DNA of 64,000 nucleotides, taken from Desulfomonile tiedjei. Its GTDB lineage: Bacteria > Desulfobacterota > Desulfomonilia > Desulfomonilales > Desulfomonilaceae. The notes under the pieces were generated by a model. The model saw only the letters and a list, made by a program, of their open reading frames with translations, searched no databases and was not told the DNA's origin. Positions 16,358-25,207 of this stretch are shown one piece after another. The translations under genes were made by a program, and so were the position numbers. Numbering within the stretch: position 1 is the stretch's first letter; each line of letters opens with the position of its first letter. Where the stretch lies: positions 62,001 through 126,000 of the forward strand of contig JACRDG010000104.1 in assembly GCA_016218715.1 (NCBI GenBank), in the 5' to 3' direction.

Positions 16358-18091
16358 ATGAGACCGTACTTCGAAAAGATGACACCGTTCGGGAAAGCGC
16401 TCAGCACATCCAAAATCAAAAGCACCGAACAGAACCTGGCACAAATACGGGAAGTGGAAGGGGAGATCGAAGCAGCCCGTGCAAAGATCAAGGCATTGGG
16501 TTTGCCGGAAAAGAAGATCAATGAACGAGGACAACTGACGGTCTGGCAACGACTGGAATACCTCGTGGACCCCGGTACCTGGACCCCGCTTCACTCCGTA
16601 TTCAACCCGGATGACAACGAGGAAGGGACCACCAGCGTTGTGGACGGGCTCGGCAAGATCAACGGAAGATGGGCCGTTATAATCGGTTTTGACAACAAGG
16701 TCATGGCGGGCGCGTGGGTCGCTGGACAGGCGGACAACGTGCTCAGGGTGACAGACCTGGCCAAGAGGCTCCGAATCCCACTTGTTTGGCTGGTGAACTG
16801 CTCCGGAGTCAAGCTCACCGAGCAACAGGAAGTGTATCCGGATCGGCGAGGCGGTGGCGCGACGTTCTTCCGACATTCAGAATTGGAGAAGCTCGGCATA
16901 CCGGTGCTCGCGGGCATTTACGGCACCAACCCGGCGGGGGGAGGGTACCACGGAATCAGCCCCACGATCCTCCTGGCCCATAAGGACTGCAACATCGCTG
17001 TGGGGGGTGGCGGTATCGTCAGCGGCATGAGCCCTAAGGGCAGCTTCGACGTCGAGGGCGCGGAGCTACTCATCGAGGCCACGCGGCATTTCAAGGAAGT
17101 GCCTCCGGGCAGTGCCAAGATCCATTACGATTCGACGGGTTTCTTCAGAGCGGTCTACGAAACCGAACAAGGGGTCCTGGACGCCCTGAAGGAGTATATG
17201 AGCTACGCTCCCGCGTACGATCCGAGGTTTTTCCGGGTTGCTCCGCCTGCGGAGCCGAAGTTCTCGGGAGAAGATCTCGGCCGCCTGGTCCCATTCAACC
17301 AGAAGGCGGTGTACAGTTTCGAGGAGGTGCTTGCGCGTCTGACAGACAACAGCGAGCACATGGAGTTCAAGCCTGCGTACGGTCCCGAGGTCTACACCGG
17401 TCTGGCCAAGATCGACGGGCTGCTCGTCGGAATCATTGGCAACAAACAGGGGATGCTTCCACCTGGGTACCCCGATTATGCCGACTATCCCGGTATCGGC
17501 GGGAAGCTCTACAGGCAGGGGCTGATCAAGATGAACGAGTTCGTGACGCTCTGCGGCCGGGATCGGGTTCCCATTGTGTGGTTCCAGGATACCTCCGGCA
17601 TCGACGTGGGGGACATCGCGGAAAAGGCGGAACTGCTCGGCCTCGGTCAGTCATTGATCTACTCCATAGAACAGACCAACGTTCCGATGATGCTCTTTGT
17701 GCTCCGCAAAGGGACCGCGGCGGCCCACTACATTATGGGAGGCCCCACGGCGAACAATCACTGCGCGTTCACCATCGGCACTCCGACTACGGAAATTTAC
17801 GTGATGCACGGCGAGACCGCGGCCGCTGCCTCGTTTGCGAGACGTCTGGTAAAGGAAAAGGACTCCGGGCGCCCCTTGGAGCCCGTGATCGACAGGATGA
17901 ACGCGCTCGCCCAACAGTACTACGAGCAGTCACGGCCCGTGTACTGTGCGAAACGCGGCTTTGTCGACGAAGTGGTGACGTTCGCCGAGATGCGCCAGTA
18001 CATGGTGGCCTTTGCCGGCTGCGCCTATCAGAACCCGGATTCGATCTGCCCCCATCACCAGATGATGCTTCCCCGCATCATCAAGGGATAA
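16358..18091 (+). CDS. gcdA: Glutaconyl-CoA decarboxylase alpha subunit (carboxyltransferase)
   Basis: 577 residues, close to the 587 of Acidaminococcus GcdA, with the same landmarks: CSGVK, YPDRRGGGATFFRH, GIYGTNPAGGGYH, GGIVSGMSPKG, YRQGLIKMNEFVTLC, GIDVGDIAEKAELLGLGQSLIYS and QNPDSICPHHQMMLPR. This subunit transfers carboxyl from glutaconyl-CoA to a biotin carrier, giving crotonyl-CoA; in the complete enzyme a membrane beta subunit then decarboxylates biotin and pumps sodium. Neither the membrane subunit nor the biotin carrier is in the window. ATG 16358 is chosen over GTG 16334 because of GGGAGGAAA upstream and the family start. It suggests benzoate, glutarate or amino-acid degradation via glutaryl-CoA. 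A related acyl-CoA carboxyltransferase is possible but less likely. Confidence 0.9.
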   Translation: MRPYFEKMTPFGKALSTSKIKSTEQNLAQIREVEGEIEAARAKIKALGLPEKKINERGQLTVWQRLEYLVDPGTWTPLHSVFNPDDNEEGTTSVVDGLGKINGRWAVIIGFDNKVMAGAWVAGQADNVLRVTDLAKRLRIPLVWLVNCSGVKLTEQQEVYPDRRGGGATFFRHSELEKLGIPVLAGIYGTNPAGGGYHGISPTILLAHKDCNIAVGGGGIVSGMSPKGSFDVEGAELLIEATRHFKEVPPGSAKIHYDSTGFFRAVYETEQGVLDALKEYMSYAPAYDPRFFRVAPPAEPKFSGEDLGRLVPFNQKAVYSFEEVLARLTDNSEHMEFKPAYGPEVYTGLAKIDGLLVGIIGNKQGMLPPGYPDYADYPGIGGKLYRQGLIKMNEFVTLCGRDRVPIVWFQDTSGIDVGDIAEKAELLGLGQSLIYSIEQTNVPMMLFVLRKGTAAAHYIMGGPTANNHCAFTIGTPTTEIYVMHGETAAAASFARRLVKEKDSGRPLEPVIDRMNALAQQYYEQSRPVYCAKRGFVDEVVTFAEMRQYMVAFAGCAYQNPDSICPHHQMMLPRIIKG

Positions 18092-18255
18092 TTCCGCTCC
18101 GACCGTGGGCAGAGCAATCTATCGTCTTCCGAGGCGATTGACGCACTGCCCACTTCACCGATCGACTCCCTGCAAGAGATGGCATCCCGGGGCGCTCTTC
18201 CTTCCGGAACCGTGCCCCTCCATGACCGTCCGCGTCCCCCTTGCTCCTCGAACAC

Positions 18256-18284
18256 TTGTGACCGAGACGTGCGGGCGGTATAGT
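18256..18284 (+). promoter_or_regulatory. Predicted sigma-70 promoter upstream of citrate synthase
   Basis: TTGTGA (18256-18261), 17-base spacer, TATAGT (18279-18284). It would give a leader of roughly 195 bases before the gltA ATG. The rest of the 394-base gap 18092-18485 shows no gene or repeat that I can support. Confidence 0.45.
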
Positions 18285-18485
18285 AGAAGTATGCGGCCCG
18301 GTCGGCGAAAGCGTGTCGCTTTCGCCCAGGGAATGACAATTCGGTTTGCAGACGCCAAAGGACGGGGAACGTTCAGGGACTTCCGCGGGTAAGCGATCGC
18401 CGGGGCGGGACAAGGGGACTGCGCTGGTATGGCGTTGTAGGACGACTGAACTCGAAGGCATCACGACGTGTGACAAGGGGGAAAC

Positions 18486-19682
18486 ATGAAACAGACGGTT
18501 TCGGTAAAGAACATCGGTTTGCGCGGGGTGACGGTCGCTGACACCAAGATCAGCTTTATCGACGGGGAAAAAGGTATCTTGATCTACCGCGGGTACCGCA
18601 TCGAAGAACTTGCCGAGAGGTCTACCTTCATGGAAACCGCGTTCCTCCTCTTGAACGGTTACCTCCCCAGCACCAAAGAACTCGATAATTTCGAGAATCA
18701 GATGCGGAAGAACAGAGAACTTCCTGATTATATTTATGATTGCCTGAGAAGACTCCCCATGGACGCCGACCCCATGGACATGCTCCAAGGAGCCGTTCCG
18801 TTGCTTGCCATGGTGGACCCGGACCTTCACGAAGATTCCCGTGATGCCAACTTCCGGATGGCGCAGAGACTGATAGCCTGGCTCCCCGCGGTCACCGCCG
18901 CGTGGCACCGGATCAGGAACGGAAGAGACCCGCTGCCCCCGGATACCACACTTTCCCACGCGGCGAACTTTCTCTGGCAGCTCACCGGCACCAAGCCCGA
19001 CGCTGAAATGGCCCGGTATCTCGACTGCTGTCTGGTACTCCACGCGGATCATACCTTCAACGCGTCTACGTTTGCCTGCCGGGAAGTGTGTTCCACGCGC
19101 GCACATATGTACGCAGCAGTCGCGGCGGGCATAGGTGCTCTGTCCGGGAGCCTTCACGGCGGAGCGAACGCCCGTGTCATGGCAATGCTGCTGGACCTCG
19201 AATCGGAAAAAGATCTGGCAGGGTGGGTCAAAGACCACATCGACCGCGGAGAACGCATCATGGGATTCGGCCACGCGGTGTACAAGACCATGGACCCGAG
19301 AGCAGCCTATCTCAAGGACATGGCGACCAAGCTCGGCAAGAGCAAGGGAATGGAGAAATGGGACCGACTCTCCAAGGACCTCGAACGCATAGCCACGACT
19401 GAATTTGTGGCCCGCGGCAAGACCGAGATCAAACCGAACGTCGATTTCTTCAGCGCACCGGTCTACTTCATGATGGGGATCCCACGGGACCTCTTCACCC
19501 CCATCTTTGCCATATCCCGCATCGCAGGATGGTCGAGCCACGTGATCGAGGAGAAGTTCGCGGAGGCTCAGGACAAACCCATGCTCTACCGGCCGCAGGC
19601 AGAATACGTCGGCAATTACTGCGGGCTGATGGGCTGCGTTTACGACCCGTTGACCGCGCGCCAGGAGCAGGAACTCTCATAG
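18486..19682 (+). CDS. gltA: Citrate (Si)-synthase
   Basis: 398 residues, condensing oxaloacetate and acetyl-CoA to citrate. Catalytic motifs are visible: GSLHGGAN with the first His, GFGHAVYKTMDPRA with the second His, and VDFFSAPVYFMMGIP with the catalytic Asp. Length fits the short bacterial/archaeal-type enzyme. GGGGGAAAC precedes the ATG. It sits upstream of sdhAB, giving a small TCA block. It is the Si-type, unlike the Re-citrate synthase used by some syntrophs. Confidence 0.95.
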   Translation: MKQTVSVKNIGLRGVTVADTKISFIDGEKGILIYRGYRIEELAERSTFMETAFLLLNGYLPSTKELDNFENQMRKNRELPDYIYDCLRRLPMDADPMDMLQGAVPLLAMVDPDLHEDSRDANFRMAQRLIAWLPAVTAAWHRIRNGRDPLPPDTTLSHAANFLWQLTGTKPDAEMARYLDCCLVLHADHTFNASTFACREVCSTRAHMYAAVAAGIGALSGSLHGGANARVMAMLLDLESEKDLAGWVKDHIDRGERIMGFGHAVYKTMDPRAAYLKDMATKLGKSKGMEKWDRLSKDLERIATTEFVARGKTEIKPNVDFFSAPVYFMMGIPRDLFTPIFAISRIAGWSSHVIEEKFAEAQDKPMLYRPQAEYVGNYCGLMGCVYDPLTARQEQELS

Positions 19683-19843
19683 CTTGCTGTCCGCTCCTGA
19701 GGCTCTGCACCGCGGGACAGGGCGGCCATGGCACCCGCGCTGCGGGGCACAGGAATTTCTAACTCGGTCTACGAGCCATTTCACGACGTCGCGGTGACGA
19801 TACATTCCGGCCAGGCACGCGCCTTGCTGGGGGACGCGAGATC

Positions 19844-21565
19844 ATGATCTTTGAACACGACGTGGTTATTGTGGGTTCGGGTCTTGCCGGCTTGCGGGCA
19901 GCCCTGGAGATCGCTCCTGTCGCAGACGTGGCAGTGATCTCGAAGGTGTTTCCGACCAGGTCCCATTCGGGTGCTGCCCAGGGAGGGATCGGAGCTGCCC
20001 TCGGCAATGAGGAGCCCGACTCCTGGGAATGGCACATGTACGACACCGTCAAAGGCGGGGATTACCTCACCGACCAGGATGCAGCCGAAGTGCTGGCCAC
20101 CGACGCTATTCGTGCGGTGTACGAACTGGAACATTTGGGGGTTCCATTCAGCCGAACTGCCGAGGGACGGATCGCGCAGCGGGCTTTCGGGGGCCACACC
20201 AGCAATTTCGGCGAAGCTGCGGTAAAGCGAGCATGCTACGCTGCGGACCGCACGGGGCGAGTCATCCTTGACACCCTATACGCCGAAGCCCTCAAGCGCG
20301 GGATAAAGGTCTATTCCGAATTCAACTTGATGGACCTTGTCCTGAACGGAGGCGCAGTGAAAGGGGTCGCGGTGTACGAACTGGCTACCGGCGAAATACA
20401 CCTCTTCAAGACTCGAGCGGTTCTCCTGGCCACCGGCGGATTCGGCAAAGTCTACAAGGTCACGTCCAATTGCTTCGCCAATACCGGTGATGGCGTCTAT
20501 CTGGCCTACCGTGCCGGAATTCCCCTGGAAGACATGGAGTTCGTGCAGTTCCACCCGACGGGAATCTACGGTCTGGGGGTGCTGATCAGCGAAGCCGCGA
20601 GAGGAGAGGGCGGGGTCCTTCGCAATCGGGAGGGTCGGCGCTTTATGGAGGAGTACGCTCCCACGATCAAAGACCTCGCGCCGAGAGACATGGTGAGTCG
20701 GGCCATCATGACCGAGATTAGGCAGGGTAGGGGAATAGACGGTCGCGACTTCGTGAACCTCGATCTTACCCACATCGGGAAGGATCGACTCGCGGAGAAG
20801 CTGTCGGACATCTCTTCCTTCGCACGGATCTACCTGGGAGTGGACACCGCGACGGAACCGATACCGGTCAGTCCGACCTGCCACTACATGATGGGCGGTA
20901 TACCCACCGATGTGGACGGCCGCGTCCTTGACGAAAGGAACGCTCCGGTTCCGGGTCTCTATGCAGCCGGCGAATGCGCGTGCGTATCGATCCATGGAGC
21001 GAACCGCCTCGGCTGCAATTCGCTCGTGGATCTGGTGGTATTCGGTCGTCGCGCGGGGAAGATGATAGTCCGGGACCTCGAGCACCTGGAACGGAAGGAG
21101 TTCCCCGAGACTGCGGGCACGGATGTAGTCCGGCAGATCGAAACCTTGAAAACCCGCACCAAGGGAGAGCGGGCAGCCGCGATCCGCGGCGCGATGCAAC
21201 AGGTCATGACTGACCATTGCTCGGTCTTCCGAACCGAACGGGGTCTTCAAGATGCGCTTGCCGAACTGGAGATATTGAAGGAGCGGTACCAGAGTGTTTG
21301 TATCGACTATCGGAGCGATTCGTTCAATACCGATCTCCTGGACGCGATCGAGCTGGAATACCTGCTCGGCCTCGCAGAGACCATGGTGCGTTCCGCTTTG
21401 GCCAGAAAAGAAAGCCGCGGAGCACACTACCGTGAGGATTATCCGGAGAGGGACGACGATCGATGGCTCAAGCATACCCTGATCCGGCGCACGGATCGCG
21501 GTCCGGAGATCTCGTACAAGCCCGTGACCATAACCCGCTTTCAGCCGAAACCGAGGACCTACTGA
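19844..21565 (+). CDS. sdhA: Succinate dehydrogenase/fumarate reductase flavoprotein subunit
   Basis: 573 residues. FAD-binding [12 protein letters not shown] at the N-terminus, [14 protein letters not shown] (the covalent-FAD histidine region), active-site HPTGIYG, and C-terminal [21 protein letters not shown] are intact. It interconverts succinate and fumarate in complex with SdhB. The stop overlaps the sdhB start. No cytochrome b or membrane-anchor gene lies in the 161 bases upstream or after sdhB, so the anchor must be encoded elsewhere. Confidence 0.95.
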   Translation: MIFEHDVVIVGSGLAGLRAALEIAPVADVAVISKVFPTRSHSGAAQGGIGAALGNEEPDSWEWHMYDTVKGGDYLTDQDAAEVLATDAIRAVYELEHLGVPFSRTAEGRIAQRAFGGHTSNFGEAAVKRACYAADRTGRVILDTLYAEALKRGIKVYSEFNLMDLVLNGGAVKGVAVYELATGEIHLFKTRAVLLATGGFGKVYKVTSNCFANTGDGVYLAYRAGIPLEDMEFVQFHPTGIYGLGVLISEAARGEGGVLRNREGRRFMEEYAPTIKDLAPRDMVSRAIMTEIRQGRGIDGRDFVNLDLTHIGKDRLAEKLSDISSFARIYLGVDTATEPIPVSPTCHYMMGGIPTDVDGRVLDERNAPVPGLYAAGECACVSIHGANRLGCNSLVDLVVFGRRAGKMIVRDLEHLERKEFPETAGTDVVRQIETLKTRTKGERAAAIRGAMQQVMTDHCSVFRTERGLQDALAELEILKERYQSVCIDYRSDSFNTDLLDAIELEYLLGLAETMVRSALARKESRGAHYREDYPERDDDRWLKHTLIRRTDRGPEISYKPVTITRFQPKPRTY

Positions 21566-22275
21566 TGATCGACATGAACTTCAGGATATTCCGATTCGAC
21601 CCGGAAAAGGACAAGGAGCCGTACTTCCGCCACTATACGGTCCTTGCCGAACCGTGGGAGCGCCTGCTCGACTGCTTGAACCGCATTAAATGGGAGCAGG
21701 ATGGGACCCTCGCGTATCGGATGTCGTGCGCGCACGGAGTTTGCGGTTCCGACGCGATGAAGATCAACGGCAGGTGCGCGCTCGCATGCCAGAAGCTGGT
21801 GAAGGACTATCAGGGGACCGAAGTCGTGCTCGAACCCTTACCGGGACCGGGATTTCCGGTCCTGAAAGACCTTATGGTGGATATGGCCGCGTTCTTCAAG
21901 ACGATCGAATTGGTCCGCCCGTTTCTCAACGCTTCCGGCACTCCGGAGAAAGAGCGACTCCAATCGCCGGAAGAGCGGAAGAAGGTCGATGAGGTCATCC
22001 GCTGCATCCTCTGCGCGTGTTGCGTGGGCGCATGCCCGGTTTCCAACGAAAACGAGAAGTTTGTCGGACCGGCAGCGCTGGTGCAGGCCTTCCGGAGGAT
22101 CTTCGACTCGCGGGACAACGAGAAGGATCAGCGCATGAAACAGCTCGACTATCCCGACGGCGCGTGGGGGTGCGTGAACCACTTCGAGTGCACCCGCGTC
22201 TGCCCGAAGGAGATCCCCGTCACCAAGTCCATCAACCTGATCAAGCGGGAGATTCAGAAATCCAAACTTTCGTGA
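21565..22275 (+). CDS. sdhB: Succinate dehydrogenase/fumarate reductase iron-sulfur subunit
   Basis: 236 residues. [2Fe-2S] ligands are in SCAHGVCGSD and the following CALAC; the two further clusters use CILCACCVGACP and CVNHFECTRVCP. It carries electrons from the SdhA flavin to the membrane quinone site. ATG 21565 overlaps the sdhA stop (TGATG); the longer frame from 21463 lies inside sdhA. The expected membrane anchor gene is missing nearby. Confidence 0.95.
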   Translation: MIDMNFRIFRFDPEKDKEPYFRHYTVLAEPWERLLDCLNRIKWEQDGTLAYRMSCAHGVCGSDAMKINGRCALACQKLVKDYQGTEVVLEPLPGPGFPVLKDLMVDMAAFFKTIELVRPFLNASGTPEKERLQSPEERKKVDEVIRCILCACCVGACPVSNENEKFVGPAALVQAFRRIFDSRDNEKDQRMKQLDYPDGAWGCVNHFECTRVCPKEIPVTKSINLIKREIQKSKLS

Positions 22276-22427
22276 CAAAGGCGCATCACGCCCTGTGGAG
22301 GTTTATCCCGATCCACCGGTTGAACGCTGAACGATCCCGTGTGCAAGATTCTTGACGCCCCAGAACGGAGAGTTCAGGATATTGGTCATTCGTTCGGTGT
22401 GCGGTAACGCTGCAGAGAGGACCTTCA

Positions 22428-22643
22428 ATGAGCAGACAACTGACTGCAATCGTAGCCCGAGAGGCTGACGGGTACGTGGCATTGTGCCCGGAGCTGGACA
22501 TTGCAAGCCAGGGGGACTCCATCGAGGAGGCGCGCGAGAATCTTCGAGAGGCCCTGGAGCTTTTCTTCGAGTGCGCGTCCCCCGAGGAAGTGAGGGATCG
22601 TCCCCACGATGAGGTCTGCGCAGCGAGTGCGAGGCTTGAATAA
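22428..22643 (+). CDS. HicB-like antitoxin-family protein, no HicA partner seen
   Basis: 71 residues with the HicB fold pattern: ARE-DGYVALCPELDIASQGDSIEEARENLREALELF, matching the partial RNase H fold of HicB antitoxins. There is no C-terminal DNA-binding helix domain. GAGAGG lies seven bases upstream of the ATG. A HicA toxin of ~60-80 residues would normally adjoin it; none is readable on either strand. It may be an orphan antitoxin or a relic. Confidence 0.75.
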   Translation: MSRQLTAIVAREADGYVALCPELDIASQGDSIEEARENLREALELFFECASPEEVRDRPHDEVCAASARLE

Positions 22644-22775
22644 CGTCCCTCAAGTGCGAACGGCACGCTGGCCGACCCCTCGAGCAAGTTGGCATAGCAA
22701 CGACTGCGACAGGCCTGACGTGAAGGCGACAACGAATACCTGTCGTCCCTTGCGTCATCGATTTGGAGGCCTCCA

Positions 22776-23642
22776 TTGACAGACCAAATTGCTGAGCTTC
22801 AGACCCTACTGACGGAAGCAGAGGATCTCTTCAAGCGCCTACAGGATCGCATCAAGATTATCGACGCACTCAACCTCGCTCCATTGGCTCTGTTCAGACA
22901 GATCATCGACATGGGGGACGCTGTACGCCTGCTGGCGGAAGCAAATGAAGGACATGGCTCAATCCAGATGGTTCCTCTCCTCCGATCCATGCTCGAAAAC
23001 TTCTTCAGCCTGGAGTACATCTTGGCCAGAGACTCCAAGAATTCTCAAGATCAGAGCACGAGGTCACTGGCATGGTTTTGGTTCTGCATTCACCAGGAAA
23101 TAAAATTCAGGGAGCGGCTCAATCCGTCTACAGCGAGAGGAAAGGATTTCAGGCAGCAACTGAAGTCTGCTGGCAGTTTGGGCGAAGCGTTGCTCGACCA
23201 TGTCCGGGGTCGGTCAAAAAAAGCCTACGATACCAAGGACCTCTACGAGCGGCTTGAAGAGAGTGATTTGGTTGACTTGGAAAGGACGTATCAGCAAAAG
23301 AAGAAGCAGAAGAAGAAAGAGGGCAAGAACTGGGAGCCCAGATATTTCTTCGAACTAGTCGACTCAATTCGAGGAATCGAGGGACTGGCACGAAAGATCG
23401 GGCGATGGCCCGTGTATGAGATCTACTACCGATGGTTTTCCGCGGGTGTGCACGGCACAGATCCTGTGAGCCTACTTCGACAAGAACCCGCCGGAACCGT
23501 AAGATTTCGCCCGCTTACGGCAAACGACGAGCCAGGACGTTGCGTGGAATGGGCCAGTTATCTTCTTTATTTCTCGGCATTCGCAGTACTTGGTCACTAC
23601 CGCCCCATCCTCGAAGAAGACGCGATGGATCCACAGACATAG
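22776..23642 (+). CDS. DUF5677-like hypothetical protein
   Basis: 288 residues, mostly helical. The pattern LLRSMLENFFSLEYILA near residue 70 and WFSAGVHGTDP near residue 225 resembles DUF5677 proteins, whose function is unknown. A charged Lys/Gln-rich loop lies around residue 175. The start is TTG at 22776, supported by GGAGG about seven bases upstream. Lies in an accessory patch with antitoxin-like genes. Confidence 0.65.
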   Translation: MTDQIAELQTLLTEAEDLFKRLQDRIKIIDALNLAPLALFRQIIDMGDAVRLLAEANEGHGSIQMVPLLRSMLENFFSLEYILARDSKNSQDQSTRSLAWFWFCIHQEIKFRERLNPSTARGKDFRQQLKSAGSLGEALLDHVRGRSKKAYDTKDLYERLEESDLVDLERTYQQKKKQKKKEGKNWEPRYFFELVDSIRGIEGLARKIGRWPVYEIYYRWFSAGVHGTDPVSLLRQEPAGTVRFRPLTANDEPGRCVEWASYLLYFSAFAVLGHYRPILEEDAMDPQT

Positions 23643-23767
23643 TCCGTTTCGGCCGTGCGTTCACTGCCATGCCCCGACCCCACGCCCCTTTCCGTCAGGT
23701 TGGACTCTGCTTATCCGCTTACTTGACCAAGGGCAGAATTGGCTGCTTCATCTGGGCAAGTCGGTGG

Positions 23768-24058
23768 TCATAGCGGGACGGCCTCCCGGATCACACGGTC
23801 CTTGATTCTCTCTCTCAGTGCCCTTTCACTCACCACGTGGACGTCGCGGCCGAGGAGGCTCCTAAGTTCCCTCATGAGGGCAGCATGCTTCAGGAGGGTG
23901 GTTCCCGGTTCCAGGCGCACGAGAAAGTCCACATCGCTCTCGGGCCCCGCGTCGCCTCTGGCGACGGAGCCGAAGATGCGCACGTTGGCCGCGCCGTGTT
24001 TCGCTGCGAGCCGCAGGATTTCTTCTCGTTTCTCGTTCAGGAGCGCCTTGATCTCCAT
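23768..24058 (-). CDS. MNT-type nucleotidyltransferase (MntA-like antitoxin)
   Basis: 96 residues with the minimal nucleotidyltransferase signature GSVARGDAGPESDVDFLV, giving the GS and DxD metal-binding residues. In complete HEPN-MNT toxin-antitoxin modules this protein AMPylates its HEPN partner. Here the stop overlaps an ATG (CTATGA) as in real modules, but the downstream frame closes after seven codons, so the HEPN gene appears lost. Confidence 0.85.
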   Translation of the reverse strand: MEIKALLNEKREEILRLAAKHGAANVRIFGSVARGDAGPESDVDFLVRLEPGTTLLKHAALMRELRSLLGRDVHVVSERALRERIKDRVIREAVPL

Positions 24059-24141
24059 GGACCACCCCGCGCTGGTTTGCTCTCAGACCAGCCTAAGTAC
24101 TTGTTTTCATGAATACGGTCTCGGTTGGAGGCTCTGCACCT

Positions 24142-24209
24142 GGCTGTTCAGTGGGGCCGGCATCTTGCCGGTCCATTAAGAAGTGACAGGCAAGATGCCT
24201 GTCCCACCA
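24142..24209 (+). repeat. REPIN-like repeat, copy 1
   Basis: 68 bases consisting of two inverted palindromes: CCGGCA-TCT-TGCCGG and GACAGGCA-AGA-TGCCTGTC. The second half is nearly the reverse complement of the first. A second copy of exactly the same length lies at 40646-40713. Similarity extends weakly to flanking AATACGGT and AATCCGCGA. Confidence 0.75.
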
Positions 24210-24310
24210 GGAAACCTAGAATCCGCGAACTGACTTCCGAAATGGTGTACTAAGCTGGCAATACCCTATGACAGTTCCCGTGTCCGGCTGTTCCGGGTGC
24301 GCATGCTCCC

Positions 24311-25045
24311 CTACGGTGCTTCCGCGACAAAAAGCGTCACGATTCCGCCGGTTACGTGAATGGTTTGGATGTTGACGTAGCCGGCCTCGTGCATCAGGTT
24401 GGAGAAGACCTCAGGCGCGGGAAAGTCTGCCATGGAGTCGGCCAGGTACCGGTACGCGGACACAGACGACAGAATCCGGGTGACCAGCGGCATGACCACT
24501 CGGGCGTAGATGCGGAAGAGCGGCTGCATGACAGGTCCCCGCGGTTCGGTGAGTTCAACGATGACGAACCGAGAGCCGGACTTGAGCACGCGCCGGATCT
24601 CTTCAAGGCCGCGGCGCCTGTGCGTCACGTTTCGGATGCAGAACGACGTGATGGCCCCGTCGAACGAGGCGTCTTCAAACCGGAGGTTCAACACGTCGCC
24701 TTCTTCGAGCGAAATCCGGTCGGAAAGGCCTGCGTCTTCCACCTTGCGCCACCCGATCTCGAGCATGTTTCGTGACGGATCGATCCCTACCACGCGGCTG
24801 TCCGGCCGTTGGCGCAGGATCTCCAGCGCGATGTCGCCGGTCCCCGCGCCCACGTCCAGGTACCTGCCCTCGGGTTTCGTGTCGAGCAAGGCGACCCCTC
24901 GACGCCTCCAGTACGCATCCAACCCCAGTGAGAGGATTCTGTTGGTTCCGTCGTAATAGCCGGCTATCGTATCGAACATGGCACGATTCTGATCGGCAGG
25001 GATCAGAGAATCATGCGGTCGCGGTCTTTGATCTGTGTCTGCCAT
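24311..25045 (-). CDS. ubiE: Demethylmenaquinone (UbiE/MenG) methyltransferase
   Basis: 244 residues. The family signatures are clear: YDGTNRILSLGLDAYWRR, SAM-binding YLDVGAGTGDIALEI, and SFCIRNVTHRRRGLEEIRRVLKSGSRF. It performs the last C-methylation of menaquinone, the quinone expected to serve SdhAB in an anaerobe. ATG 25045 has GGAG six bases upstream; further ATG/TTG codons up to 25060 lack one. It lies downstream of the glt operon, beyond a long hairpin. Confidence 0.92.
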   Translation of the reverse strand: MADTDQRPRPHDSLIPADQNRAMFDTIAGYYDGTNRILSLGLDAYWRRRGVALLDTKPEGRYLDVGAGTGDIALEILRQRPDSRVVGIDPSRNMLEIGWRKVEDAGLSDRISLEEGDVLNLRFEDASFDGAITSFCIRNVTHRRRGLEEIRRVLKSGSRFVIVELTEPRGPVMQPLFRIYARVVMPLVTRILSSVSAYRYLADSMADFPAPEVFSNLMHEAGYVNIQTIHVTGGIVTLFVAEAP

Positions 25046-25149
25046 AGGAGACTCCATCAAAGCAACACTACCACGAAAACCAGTTCATGTTGAAGAGAAG
25101 GCTCAAATGTCGGGATTCGGCTGCAATTATGGGTAAGTATGGGGAGGGG

Positions 25150-25187
25150 CCCGAGAAGGGTCTCGTTGCCACGAAACCCTTCTCGGG
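25150..25187. terminator. Long hairpin between the glt operon and ubiE
   Basis: A 17-bp stem (25150-25166 with 25171-25187) with one wobble-type mismatch and a 4-base loop. It lies 20 bases after the stop of the last glt gene in the minus-strand reading direction. There is no U-run, so it may be a 3'-end stabiliser, an attenuator or a chromosomal palindrome and not a classical terminator. Confidence 0.5.
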
Positions 25188-25207
25188 GACGTTTCGAGAA
25201 TTCTCTG

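Noticed and set aside
18081-19541. 486-codon minus-strand frame
   Set aside because: Antisense to citrate synthase, which has all catalytic motifs; the frame has no recognisable domain.
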